A stretch of 64,000 nt of DNA from Prolixibacteraceae bacterium. GTDB taxonomy: Bacteria > Bacteroidota > Bacteroidia > Bacteroidales > Prolixibacteraceae. Position 1 is the first letter of the stretch. Each line of letters begins with the position of its first letter. The notes beneath the pieces were generated by a model that worked only from the letters and a program-made list of their open reading frames with translations, did not search any database and was not told the DNA's origin. Of this stretch, positions 1 to 6,871 are shown one piece after another. The stretch is taken from contig JALOCD010000001.1 in assembly GCA_023228025.1 (NCBI GenBank), positions 83,399 to 147,398 on the forward strand. The letters run 5' to 3'. A program made the position numbers and the translations under genes.

Positions 1-2
1 CA

Positions 3-929
3 TTAGCCACCAATGTTCACCTCAATCCCATGCTCCCTTAAAATATCCATTGCTTCTTGTTGCCTCTCTTGGGTCGGTTCTTCAAGTGATACAAACGCCT
101 CTCCCCGTCCCAGTTTCTGGTATTTGGTCTGCGCGATCTTGTGGTATGGCAGCAAATTCACCGCGATCTTCTTCCCCGGTAACGAGGCTATAAATCGTGC
201 CGTCTCGGTGATATTCCCCTCATCATCGTTCACCCCGCCAATCAGTGGAATCCGGACATTGATGCACGCCCCACTCTCCGCCAGTATCTTGAGGTTCTCC
301 TGGATCTTCCCGTTGGCAGCCCCCGTCCATTGGCGGTGCCGGTCGGAGTCCATTAGTTTGAGGTCGTAGAGGAAGAGGTCCGTCCGTTTGGCTACCTCCA
401 GCAGAATATCCTTGTTCACCAAACCCGCCGTATCCACTGTGGTATGAATTCTCCGCTCCCTGCATTCATCCAGAAGCCTTACCAGGAAGTCGGTGTGCAG
501 CATTGGCTCCCCGCCGGAAAAAGTCACTCCCCCGCCCGACTGCTCGAAGAAGATCCGCTCCTTTTCAATCTCAGTCATGATTTGCTCCACCGTCATCAGA
601 TTGCCCGACAGCTCGCTCGCCTTCGTCGGACAAACGGCCGCGCAGGCGCCGCAAAGCTGGCACAATGAGGCATCCGTAACGATTCCCTCGGCCGTTAAGG
701 TGAGCGCCCCGTTGGGACAGGCAGAAACGCAGGTGCCGCACCCGATGCACCTGGCCGGCACGTACATCCGCTCTTGAGCCGCCGAAATGCCCTCAGGGTT
801 GTGGCACCAGGCACAGTTCAGGTTGCACCCCTTCAAAAAGATGACCATCCTGATCCCCGGACCATCGTGGATCGCGTAACGCTTGATGTCGAAGACCAAA
901 CCACCTTCTCTGGATTTTATCATGATCAT
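3..929 (-). CDS. Glycyl-radical enzyme activating protein (radical SAM)
   Basis: This 308-residue protein uses S-adenosylmethionine and an Fe-S cluster to place the glycyl radical on its partner enzyme. The radical-SAM CxxxCxxC motif is visible at residues 35, 39 and 42 (GCNLNCAWC). It is followed by a two-cluster ferredoxin insert with CxxCxxCxxxC sets at residues 61-71 and 90-100, as in activases of non-PFL glycyl-radical enzymes. The GGE-type motif (SGGEP) follows. It lies on the same strand downstream of the glycyl-radical enzyme at 1280-3820, so that enzyme is the obvious partner, although about 350 bp of repeat-rich DNA separates them. The stop lies at the window edge, so any further operon member is out of view. 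Start: two ATGs two codons apart; the first is taken. Confidence 0.93.
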   Translation of the reverse strand: MIMIKSREGGLVFDIKRYAIHDGPGIRMVIFLKGCNLNCAWCHNPEGISAAQERMYVPARCIGCGTCVSACPNGALTLTAEGIVTDASLCQLCGACAAVCPTKASELSGNLMTVEQIMTEIEKERIFFEQSGGGVTFSGGEPMLHTDFLVRLLDECRERRIHTTVDTAGLVNKDILLEVAKRTDLFLYDLKLMDSDRHRQWTGAANGKIQENLKILAESGACINVRIPLIGGVNDDEGNITETARFIASLPGKKIAVNLLPYHKIAQTKYQKLGRGEAFVSLEEPTQERQQEAMDILREHGIEVNIGG

Positions 930-1279
930 ACTTCAGATTACACAAATTAAAAACCCTTCAAATATTTCAAACCCACTAAAACCTAGCCCTACCACAAATG
1001 GCACAAATGAACACAAATTAACCCCGGCTAACCGCTTATTACCCAGATTAAAAACTGATGAACACAGATGAATCCCATTTCCTACCACAGATTACACAAA
1101 TTACACAGATTAACAGGAAGAATGTTGTGGTCGTCCCAGTCGTCCTAGTCATCCCAGTCATTTCCCCGTTTCCCCGTTTCAATCCTTCAACCTTCGGAGT
1201 TCCACTCCTCCACTCCCCCAGTCCCCTAGTCCCCTAGTCCCTCCGTCATCTCCGTCATCTCCACTCCCTCCGTCCTTCT
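930..1279. repeat. Repeat-packed gap between activase and glycyl-radical enzyme
   Basis: No gene is supported here. The stretch is made of degenerate short repeats seen at many other places in the window: 'cacaaatt.acacagatt' units (about 940-1110), and 'gtcgtcccagtcgtcctagtc' and 'cccctagtcccctagtccc' units (about 1130-1270). The second type recurs in opposite orientation near 3840, 20700 and 25600. Confidence 0.7.
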
Positions 1280-3820
1280 TCAAATCCCGCAATTCTCCGT
1301 CCTCTCAATCACCTCCCTTTGCAAATCCCCGTTCATATCATTGAAATAATCGCTGTACCCGGCCATCCTCACCATCAAATCCTTGTAATCGGAAGGGCAT
1401 GCCTGGGCGGCCAGAAGGGTGGCGGTATCCACGATGTTGAACTGCACATGGTGGCCGCCCATGGTGAAGTAGCTGCGTATCAAATGACCCAGCTTCACCA
1501 TGTCCTCCTCCTTCTTCAGCAGACTGGGGAGAAAGCGCTGGTTGAGCAGCGTCCCGCCCGATTTCACCTGATCGAATTTGGTGAGCGACTTCATCACCGC
1601 CGACGGACCGTGGGTATCCGCGCCATGCGAGGGAGAAGTGCCGTCGGAGATCGATTTCCCCGCCAACCGGCCGTTGGGGGTGGCGCCCATCACCTTGCCG
1701 AAATAGACATGGCAGGTGGTCGAGAGCATGTTCAGGTGGTACCGTCCGCCCGGCTTGATGTTCGGTTTCCCGTCGATCGCCTGCACCAGGTCGTCGTACA
1801 CCCGCACGGCAATCGAATCGGCATATTCATCATCGTTCCCGAAGAAGGGAGTGCGGTTCATGATGGTCTGGCGCAATACCTCTTCCCCTTCGAAATTGTT
1901 CAGCACGGCCTTCAGCACCTTGTCAATCGGGAAGCGCTGCTCCTCGAAAACATGTTTCTTCAGCGCCGCCATGCTGTCGGTGGTGGTGCCCAGTCCGCAG
2001 CACTGGATGTAGCTGGTGTTGTAACGCGGTCCGCCGTCGTAGTAATCCTTGCCGCGCGCCATACAATCGTCGATCACCACCGAGAGGAAGGGCGCAGGGG
2101 CATATTTGGCAAACATCCGGTCGATGTAGTTGCTCACCCGCATCTTCATGTCGACCACGTAGTTAAGCTGTTTCAGGAAAGCCCCGTATAGCTCCCCATA
2201 ATTTTTAAACGTGCGCGGATCACCGGTTTGCAACCCTACCGTGATTCCGGTAACCGGATTGATCCCGTTGTTGAGCGTTACCTCTAAAATTTTGGGCACA
2301 TTGAGGTAGCCGGTAAGCAGATAGGCCTCCTTGCCAAAGGCCCCCACCTCTATGCAGCCGCTGCATCCCCCCTCTCGGGCATCCCGCAGCGATTTCCCCT
2401 GGCGCAGCAGCTCGGCCACATAGACATCCGGATTGAAGACCGAAGGGTAGCCATGACCCTGCCGGATCACCTTTGTGGCAGCCAGCAGAAATTGATCGGG
2501 CGTCTGGTTGCTGATATGCACCGAGAAGCCCGGCTGCAGGATGTGCAGCTCCTCGGCCACCTCCAGCAAAAGGTAGGAGAGTTCGCTTACGCCGTCGCTG
2601 CCGTCGCTCCTGACGCCCCCGATGTTGATGTTGGTAAAGTCGTTGTAGGTACCGCTCTCGCGCGCCGTGATCCCCACCTTGGGCGGGGCCGGATGGTTGT
2701 TCACCTTGATCCAGAAACAGGAGATCAGCTCCTTCGCTTCATCGCGCGTCAAAGTTCCGTCCGCCAGTCCCGCTTCGTAAAACGGGGCGAGGTGCTGGTC
2801 GAAGTGACCGGGGTTCATCGCATCCCAGCCGTTCAGTTCAGTGATGGTGCCCAGGTGCACGAACCAGTACATCTGGATCGCCTCCCACAGGTTGCGCGGG
2901 GCATTCGCCGGAACCCACCTGCACACTTCGGCAATCTTCAGTAGCTCCGCCCTCCGCCGGTCTAGCTGGCTTTGCTGGCTCCGCTGGTCGGGATTTGTAA
3001 TCCCGGCCATTCCCTCCACTTGCTGGTCGGGATTTGCAATCCCGACCATCTCCTCCGCCATCTTCTCCGCCAGTTCCGCATGCCTTTCCGCGAACAAAAT
3101 CACCGCGTCGCACGAGATCTCCATCGCCTTCCACTCCTCCAACTTGTCGGTGGCTTCGGGGTCGTTCAGATAATCGATCGAAGCCAGGTTGGCCGCGATC
3201 TCCCGCTTGTAATCGAGTATCCCTTGTTGGTAGATCTTTCCATCCAATGCCGTATGCCCCGGAGCGCGCTGCTCCATAAATTCGGTAAACATGCCCGCCT
3301 CGTAAGCCAGCCGCCACGCTTCCGGCACATGGGAGAAGATCCGCTCCCGCTGGGTCTTGCCCGCCCAGAAGGGAATCACCTCCGTGCGGTAGGTCTCGAT
3401 ATCCGCTTCGCTGATGGTGTAGCGCTGCAAGTCGCGGGTGTTGAGCACATTCAAATCCTCCACGCTGTGGCAGGTCAGCTCGGGAAAGGTGGGCACGCAT
3501 TTGGGCCGCGGACCCCTTTCGCCCACGATCAGCTCTCCTTCGCCCAGGTAGATCGCCTTACGGGCACAGTGATCGTAAAAATTGGCTGCCCGCAGCACCG
3601 GGATAGACATTTTGCCAAAGTTCTCCTTGTAAAACACCGTTTCGTGCAGCGCCCTTTCGATGGAGAGGGAGGGTTCCGTTTCGACACTCAGTTTCCGGAG
3701 CTGCTGGATTCGCCGGTTCATTCCCGGACCTTCGGAATGCTCCATTTCCGGGTAAAAATTTCCTTCCCTGGCCGCCGGCCGCTCGGGAGTAATATTGTGG
3801 GTAGATATTTTTTCGAACAT
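1280..3820 (-). CDS. Glycyl-radical enzyme, PFL-like family
   Basis: The 846-residue protein has both catalytic signatures. The thiyl cysteine loop GGCSGCIEVGAFGKEAY lies near residue 486 and contains the Cys-x-Glu pair of decarboxylase/dehydratase-type members. The C-terminal glycyl-radical loop RMAGYSDYF lies near residue 819. The substrate is not certain: the loop is not that of PFL itself, and CxE is shared by arylacetate decarboxylases, choline lyase and diol or hydroxyproline dehydratases; an arylacetate decarboxylase is one possibility. The enzyme is oxygen-sensitive, so anaerobic metabolism is implied. Its activase is downstream on the same strand. An odd feature is a segment of about 25 residues near residues 255-285 containing two copies of a GI[AT]NPDQ-type peptide; it is encoded by two REP-like palindromes inserted in frame (2986-3047). 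Confidence 0.9.
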   Translation of the reverse strand: MFEKISTHNITPERPAAREGNFYPEMEHSEGPGMNRRIQQLRKLSVETEPSLSIERALHETVFYKENFGKMSIPVLRAANFYDHCARKAIYLGEGELIVGERGPRPKCVPTFPELTCHSVEDLNVLNTRDLQRYTISEADIETYRTEVIPFWAGKTQRERIFSHVPEAWRLAYEAGMFTEFMEQRAPGHTALDGKIYQQGILDYKREIAANLASIDYLNDPEATDKLEEWKAMEISCDAVILFAERHAELAEKMAEEMVGIANPDQQVEGMAGITNPDQRSQQSQLDRRRAELLKIAEVCRWVPANAPRNLWEAIQMYWFVHLGTITELNGWDAMNPGHFDQHLAPFYEAGLADGTLTRDEAKELISCFWIKVNNHPAPPKVGITARESGTYNDFTNINIGGVRSDGSDGVSELSYLLLEVAEELHILQPGFSVHISNQTPDQFLLAATKVIRQGHGYPSVFNPDVYVAELLRQGKSLRDAREGGCSGCIEVGAFGKEAYLLTGYLNVPKILEVTLNNGINPVTGITVGLQTGDPRTFKNYGELYGAFLKQLNYVVDMKMRVSNYIDRMFAKYAPAPFLSVVIDDCMARGKDYYDGGPRYNTSYIQCCGLGTTTDSMAALKKHVFEEQRFPIDKVLKAVLNNFEGEEVLRQTIMNRTPFFGNDDEYADSIAVRVYDDLVQAIDGKPNIKPGGRYHLNMLSTTCHVYFGKVMGATPNGRLAGKSISDGTSPSHGADTHGPSAVMKSLTKFDQVKSGGTLLNQRFLPSLLKKEEDMVKLGHLIRSYFTMGGHHVQFNIVDTATLLAAQACPSDYKDLMVRMAGYSDYFNDMNGDLQREVIERTENCGI
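2986..3047. repeat. Two REP-like palindromes inside the glycyl-radical gene
   Basis: Copies at 2986-3008 and 3025-3047 each read GGTCGGGATTTG, then a short centre, then the complementary arm (the first has one mismatch). They are about 16 bp apart, in the same orientation, and keep the reading frame of the host gene. The same design (8-9 bp arm, ATTTGCAAT centre) recurs between genes at 10389, 11660 and 16874 with different arm bases. Confidence 0.85.
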
Positions 3821-4100
3821 TTTTCGGATAGTTTATTCGTGGACTGGGATGACTTGGACGAAGGGGACGACTAGGACGATGAGAAAATGGGACTGGATCC
3901 GAGCGTGAGAAGATGGGAAGGTAGGAAAATGAGACTGGACGCTAAACTATTGATCCCTGATGAAATGGTTCCTATGTTGGGTGAAGCGATTACTTTCCAC
4001 TCTCAACTCTCAACTTTCAACTAAAAAGTCATTGGGGAAACCACTGCCGCCATCTTACCTCTCCTCCCGGAAACGTCGGGGCTGAAGCCCCTCCTAGTGG
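3821..4100. other. Intergenic, low-complexity repeats and a GC hairpin
   Basis: No gene seen. It contains degenerate GACTGGGATGAC-type units (3840-3940), 'ctctcaactctcaactttcaact' (about 3998-4020), and a hairpin around 4074-4094 (GGGGCTGAAGCCCC). The first copy of the cassette repeat starts at 4101. Confidence 0.55.
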
Positions 4101-4171
4101 TAAAACATCAGGCAACTGAAGAGGCGCCGATAGGTTTTGACGAGGGTTGATATGGAAGTAATTGTTTCCAT
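4094..4171 (-). CDS. Conserved 25-residue short ORF (copy 1)
   Basis: Starts METITSIS and continues TLVKTYRRLFSCLMFYH before the stop. Differences from the other copies in the shared core fall mostly at third codon positions (ACC/ACA/ACT, CTC/CTT, TAT/TAC, AGT/AGC, CTG/TTG), which suggests it was selected as protein. Function unknown; it could be a leader peptide or the relic of a gene start. Confidence 0.35.
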   Translation of the reverse strand: METITSISTLVKTYRRLFSCLMFYH

Positions 4172-4220
4172 GATACTTTGACCAATAGTTTTTTGGTAAA
4201 GCAAAAATAAGGATAAAATG
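4101..4220 (-). repeat. Cassette repeat R, copy 1 (carries conserved short ORF)
   Basis: First of four ~115-120 bp copies (others at 5180, 6187 and 14041), all in the same orientation and just 3' of a minus-strand gene. Read on the minus strand it begins CCTTATTTTTGCTTTACC, which includes a TAnnTTTG (-7) box, and then encodes a 25-residue peptide from ATG 4171 to TAG 4094. The peptide ends TLVKTYRRLFSCLMFYH. Confidence 0.8.
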
Positions 4221-4264
4221 GAATGGATGGTGAAAATAGATGTTACAATTTTTATGTGGTCATC

Positions 4265-4612
4265 TTACATATTCACCGATGATGAAAGGTCGCCTTCACG
4301 TTGATAAAATACTTTTCCAACCCTTTTGATATAGTCAATAAAACTCGGATTGTTCAGCGAGTGAAAATCCACCAGGTCAACTTTATAGGGCAGCGAACTC
4401 TCTTCAAAGTCATTGTTCAGTCTTATAACCACTTTTGTACCTGCTAACTTGTTCATGATGGCCAAATCAATATCGCTGCCCGGTTTGCTTGTTCCTTTGG
4501 CACGGCTTCCGAAAATATGCACAACCAAGACCTCAGGGTATTTGCAAAAAATAGCCTGAATGGTCTGAATATCCCTTTCGGTGAGACCGTATGTATTTGA
4601 AAGATTATTCAT
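4265..4612 (-). CDS. Minimal nucleotidyltransferase (MNT) of a HEPN/MNT pair
   Basis: This 115-residue protein has the polymerase-beta-type nucleotidyltransferase motif GSRAKGTSKPGSDIDLAI near residues 36-53, with the Gly-Ser and Asp-x-Asp residues that bind nucleotide and metal. In HEPN/MNT toxin-antitoxin modules such proteins act as antitoxins, and some transfer AMP to the HEPN partner. The gene overlaps the upstream HEPN gene by 8 bp, so the two are co-translated. Repeat R copy 1 starts about 45 bp after its stop codon. Confidence 0.88.
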   Translation of the reverse strand: MNNLSNTYGLTERDIQTIQAIFCKYPEVLVVHIFGSRAKGTSKPGSDIDLAIMNKLAGTKVVIRLNNDFEESSLPYKVDLVDFHSLNNPSFIDYIKRVGKVFYQREGDLSSSVNM

Positions 4613-5036
4613 TCAAATCCGCTAGCTGTTCTTGACCGCCTTCATCAACAAAGAACTGGTAAAGCATTTGCAGGGCCGGATAAACTTCATCCCGCAGAGC
4701 CTCCTCCGAAACCTCAAATTTGCTGCCACTGTAATCGTGTGATAATTCATTGCGGATATCCAACCCGTCAATCAGTACCTGGCCAAAATCAATAAGCCCG
4801 GCCCGTTGGGCTTCCCTCAGGGTATCTTTCGGTGAAGGTTTAAAAACAAATCCCTTTTCTTCGAGGTAATCTTTCATCACCTTCCAGGAAAGGTCGATGG
4901 TAAACTCAAAGCGTTGTATTAATCCATCGCGCTCCAACTCGTTCAGATTCTCCTGTTCCATGGCCTCCTTTAACTTAAAAAAGGCCATTTCATAGTTCTG
5001 AAAGCGTTGTTTCCAGCGGAGGTCATTATTTCCCAT
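4605..5036 (-). CDS. HEPN-domain toxin / nucleotidyltransferase substrate-binding protein (HI0074 family)
   Basis: This helical protein of 143 residues has the HEPN RNase motif R-x4-H as RNELSH near residue 98. The length and the motifs FEFTIDLSWKVMKDYLEE and PKDTLREAQRAGLI match the HI0074-type family. It is the first gene of a two-gene unit and overlaps the MNT gene by 8 bp. The family function (RNA cleavage neutralised by the MNT partner) is known for related modules; for this pair it is inferred. Confidence 0.88.
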   Translation of the reverse strand: MGNNDLRWKQRFQNYEMAFFKLKEAMEQENLNELERDGLIQRFEFTIDLSWKVMKDYLEEKGFVFKPSPKDTLREAQRAGLIDFGQVLIDGLDIRNELSHDYSGSKFEVSEEALRDEVYPALQMLYQFFVDEGGQEQLADLNE

Positions 5037-5074
5037 AATGCGAATTTACCATTTCCTTGTTTTAAATTGCAGGT

Positions 5075-5125
5075 AGTAGCAATGGGTATTTTTTGAACAT
5101 TGCTTTCTTTGGCTAGTGAACCTTA
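5075..5125 (-). pseudogene. RhuM-like remnant (third copy)
   Basis: The minus strand reads SLAKESNVQKIPIATT, which matches the second RhuM fragment (ELAEESNVQKMHIANSDKP) at 5810-5862. The 21 bp at 5081-5101 are a mutated version of the palindrome found there. Only a short segment remains, just upstream of the HEPN gene. Confidence 0.5.
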
Positions 5126-5172
5126 AAAACGCACCCTTCTAAAGCCAACAGAGAAAGTTATGCTCCTCTTGA

Positions 5173-5250
5173 CTAATTGTAAAACATCAGGCAACTGAAG
5201 AGGCGCCGGTATGTTTTGACGAGAGTGGTGCTGTATGTTGCTGTTTCCAT
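5173..5250 (-). CDS. Conserved 25-residue short ORF (copy 2)
   Basis: METATYST followed by TLVKTYRRLFSCLMFYN and TAG. Identical in its core to copy 1 apart from mostly silent changes. The upstream sequence runs in frame from the broken BRO-N gene, so it could also be read as that gene's new tail. Confidence 0.35.
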   Translation of the reverse strand: METATYSTTLVKTYRRLFSCLMFYN

Positions 5251-5300
5251 GGGTAAAACGGCAAGATGATTTTTATTAAAAACAAAAATAGGGATAATTC
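5180..5300 (-). repeat. Cassette repeat R, copy 2
   Basis: Same module as at 4101-4220. The minus strand begins ATCCCTATTTTTG. It directly replaces the 3' half of the BRO-N gene: the BRO-N homology stops at KVGYERI and the repeat begins at the next codon. Confidence 0.8.
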
Positions 5301-5638
5301 GCTCATAACCCACCTTGGCAAGCCATTGTTTGAAGGGCTCTGCTTTGGGCGAAGGAATAGATTGGACTAATCGAAATACCTGCTGTGCTACCGGCAAGGG
5401 TTTTTCGTTTTTTTCCCGATTCGGTCTGCATTTCTACCTGGGGACAATTTGTCCCCAGGTAGAAATGTAATTCCTCATCCCTTTTCCTGATTTTTTTCAG
5501 GTAGTCTGTGGCATTGGCCGAATCAGTAAGTGCGGCTACAATATCCACCAAAGCAAAATACCATACTTCATTGACGCTGTCATAATAACGCCGAATGTGT
5601 TTGCTTTCAAATACGGCAACTGTTTCGTTGTAATCCAT
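5297..5638 (-). pseudogene. BRO-N family antirepressor, frameshifted and truncated
   Basis: The N-terminal part (VFESKHIRRYYDSVNEVWYF, then LVDIVAALTDSANATDYLKK) is a BRO-N DNA-binding/antirepressor domain as in phage antirepressors and DinD-like proteins. Near 5395 a one-base shift in an A-rich run moves the rest of the homology (FRLVQSIPSPKAEPFKQWLA, then KVGYERI) into another frame. The C-terminal half is missing and repeat R copy 2 takes its place. The segment LHFYLGTNCPQVEM is encoded by a 37-bp perfect palindrome at 5430-5466. Confidence 0.8.
5430..5466. repeat. Perfect 37-bp palindrome inside BRO-N coding sequence
   Basis: Arm ATTTCTACCTGGGGACAA at 5430-5447, one centre base, then its exact complement at 5449-5466. 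It lies in the reading frame, just before the conserved GKKRKT segment. Confidence 0.9.
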
Positions 5639-5704
5639 TGTAATTAAAAATTAATTCAGATACAGTTTGCTATCCTCATTTTACCATCTTCAGCCTGCAT
5701 TTTC

Positions 5705-5729
5705 AACTGTCCCAATTTTTGGGACAGTT
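5705..5729. repeat. Perfect 25-bp palindrome in BRO-N fragment
   Basis: Arm AACTGTCCCAA, centre TTT, arm TTGGGACAGTT. In protein terms it occupies ELSQKLGQL, the position aligned with the palindrome of the neighbouring BRO-N gene (5430-5466), but the sequence differs. Confidence 0.88.
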
Positions 5730-5818
5730 CACTTCCCTCTGACTGAAGTTTTGCTGGCTGTTAGGTTAATCCTTTTTGCTCTTTTGCTCCAATTCTTTGA
5801 TGGCTTGTCGGAATTTGC

Positions 5819-5839
5819 AATGTGCATTTTTTGCACATT
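5819..5839. repeat. Perfect 21-bp palindrome in RhuM fragment
   Basis: Arm AATGTGCA, centre TTTTT, arm TGCACATT. It encodes NVQKMHI, the position aligned with VCRNFRHT of the other RhuM copy. Confidence 0.85.
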
Positions 5840-5865
5840 GCTTTCTTCGGCCAGTTCGCCCTCTT

Positions 5866-6156
5866 TACCGAGATAATCATATCAAGGTTATAATATATTA
5901 CCGATTTCTCTTGCGTTTTCCCTTGATTTGCGCGGTGTTGAGTGGTATGTCGGAAATTCCGACATACCATATTTTCGTCAAGCTCCGCTTCCGAAAATAC
6001 ATTTTTAATGTGCTCTGTTATAGTAACTCTGCTTTTGTCAAATAAAAGAGCAATTTGTTTCTGATTCAACCAAACAGTATCATCCTCCAGCCTAACCTAA
6101 AGTTTTGTTTTGCCATCATCGGCAGTATAAAACAATATTTCCGATTGATTTTCCAT
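5866..6156 (-). pseudogene. RhuM-family gene with an internal amber stop, truncated
   Basis: From ATG 6156 the frame reads MENQSEILFYTADDGKTKL, then TAG (6099-6097), then VRLEDDTVWLNQKQIALLFD in the same frame, through HIKNVFSEAELDENMVCRNF to YYNLDMIISV. The order is that of RhuM-family (virulence RhuM/phage antirepressor) proteins; at the stop the expected residue is Glu, so a G-to-T change is likely. The homology ends at 5866 and joins another fragment. The start lies 15 bp after the stop of short ORF copy 3. The palindrome at 5943-5969 encodes MVCRNFRHT. Confidence 0.75.
5943..5969. repeat. Perfect 27-bp palindrome in RhuM gene
   Basis: Arm TGGTATGTCGGAA, one centre base, then the exact complement. 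The same palindrome is kept in the second RhuM copy at 13892-13918, although the surrounding sequence has diverged by roughly a tenth. Confidence 0.9.
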
Positions 6157-6170
6157 AGCTTTTACCTCTG

Positions 6171-6254
6171 CTAAAGATCAATAATATACATCAAGCAACT
6201 GAAGATGCGCCTGTAGGTTTTGATAAGTGTTGATATGGAAATAGTTGTTTCCAT
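6171..6254 (-). CDS. Conserved short ORF (copy 3, 27 residues)
   Basis: METTISIS followed by TLIKTYRRIFSCLMYIIDL. It has silent and conservative changes against the other copies and an altered end. It sits directly upstream of the RhuM start (15 bp gap), consistent with a leader peptide. Confidence 0.35.
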   Translation of the reverse strand: METTISISTLIKTYRRIFSCLMYIIDL

Positions 6255-6305
6255 GATACTTTGACCAATAGTTTGTTGGTAGTAGCAAAAATAAGGGAAA
6301 AATGG
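6187..6305 (-). repeat. Cassette repeat R, copy 3
   Basis: Same module as copies 1, 2 and 4. The first half is nearly identical to copy 1 (ACTATTGGTCAAAGTATCAT) apart from a one-base length difference. It lies about 50 bp past the stop of the PIN gene. Confidence 0.8.
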
Positions 6306-6352
6306 GAAGACGGTACAGATTATTGATCAAAAAATGACAGGATCTTTGCTAT

Positions 6353-6871
6353 TTAAAATTCTAACTTACTCCAAAGAAATATTCTCTTACGTTTTTCAGT
6401 ATTCAACTCTATATTGTTTTGATAAACAATGTTTTTTGAAAATAAGAAATTAATCCTTGCAATGGCTTCTAATGAGCTAATTAGTTTATATTCAATTAGC
6501 TTGTCAAATATCCAAAGCATTCCATGAAATTCAATGGCCTTTGATTTGGCATAATTTCTGACTGCTTTGTCACTGCTAATAACTTTCGCATCTAATTTAT
6601 CAGCTAAAAAGATTACCGATTTATCATTGTCTGATAATGATCTTGGAAATTTTTCTTCCTGTATATGCGCTTTTTCTTCTGAAGTTAAATTATGAATAGT
6701 AAGCTTTCCAACAGAGCGATAAGCTTTTAGAATTTCTTTTTGTTCGGTGTACAATTCATTGAAAACGTCCAACGTAGTATGTATCTCTAACGGAAGTGAA
6801 AAAAATTCAGACGTTAAATGAAGTTCGATCAAATCGATAAATATACATGCATCAGTTACCGCTAACCTCAT
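6353..6871 (-). CDS. PIN-domain toxin
   Basis: This 172-residue protein has a PIN nuclease fold: an acidic residue in the first strand (VTDACIFIDL, Asp near residue 7), a mid-protein acidic residue (FNELY), and the C-terminal acidic cluster SLSDNDKSVIFLADKL with VISSDKAVRNYAK. PIN toxins cut RNA. The gene overlaps the upstream Xre/ImmA gene by 4 bp (ATGA), so translation is coupled. With that partner it forms a likely toxin-antitoxin or phage-response pair; which protein neutralises which is inferred. Confidence 0.8.
   Translation of the reverse strand: MRLAVTDACIFIDLIELHLTSEFFSLPLEIHTTLDVFNELYTEQKEILKAYRSVGKLTIHNLTSEEKAHIQEEKFPRSLSDNDKSVIFLADKLDAKVISSDKAVRNYAKSKAIEFHGMLWIFDKLIEYKLISSLEAIARINFLFSKNIVYQNNIELNTEKRKRIFLWSKLEF

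Larger units (their letters stand above)
5650..5862 (-). pseudogene. Mosaic of RhuM and BRO-N fragments
   Basis: The minus strand first gives a RhuM segment, ELAEESNVQKMHIANSDKP (about 5859-5800), with a palindrome at 5819-5839. It is joined out of frame to a BRO-N segment, SELSQKLGQLKMQAEDGKMR (about 5740-5670), with a palindrome at 5705-5729. That segment ends a few codons later at a stop, so no functional protein is expected. The junctions show that antirepressor genes were inserted into or recombined with one another. Confidence 0.6.

Noticed and set aside
1319..3874. Long plus-strand ORFs opposite the glycyl-radical gene
   Set aside because: They are antisense shadows of a GC-rich gene, full of histidine and arginine and without any domain.
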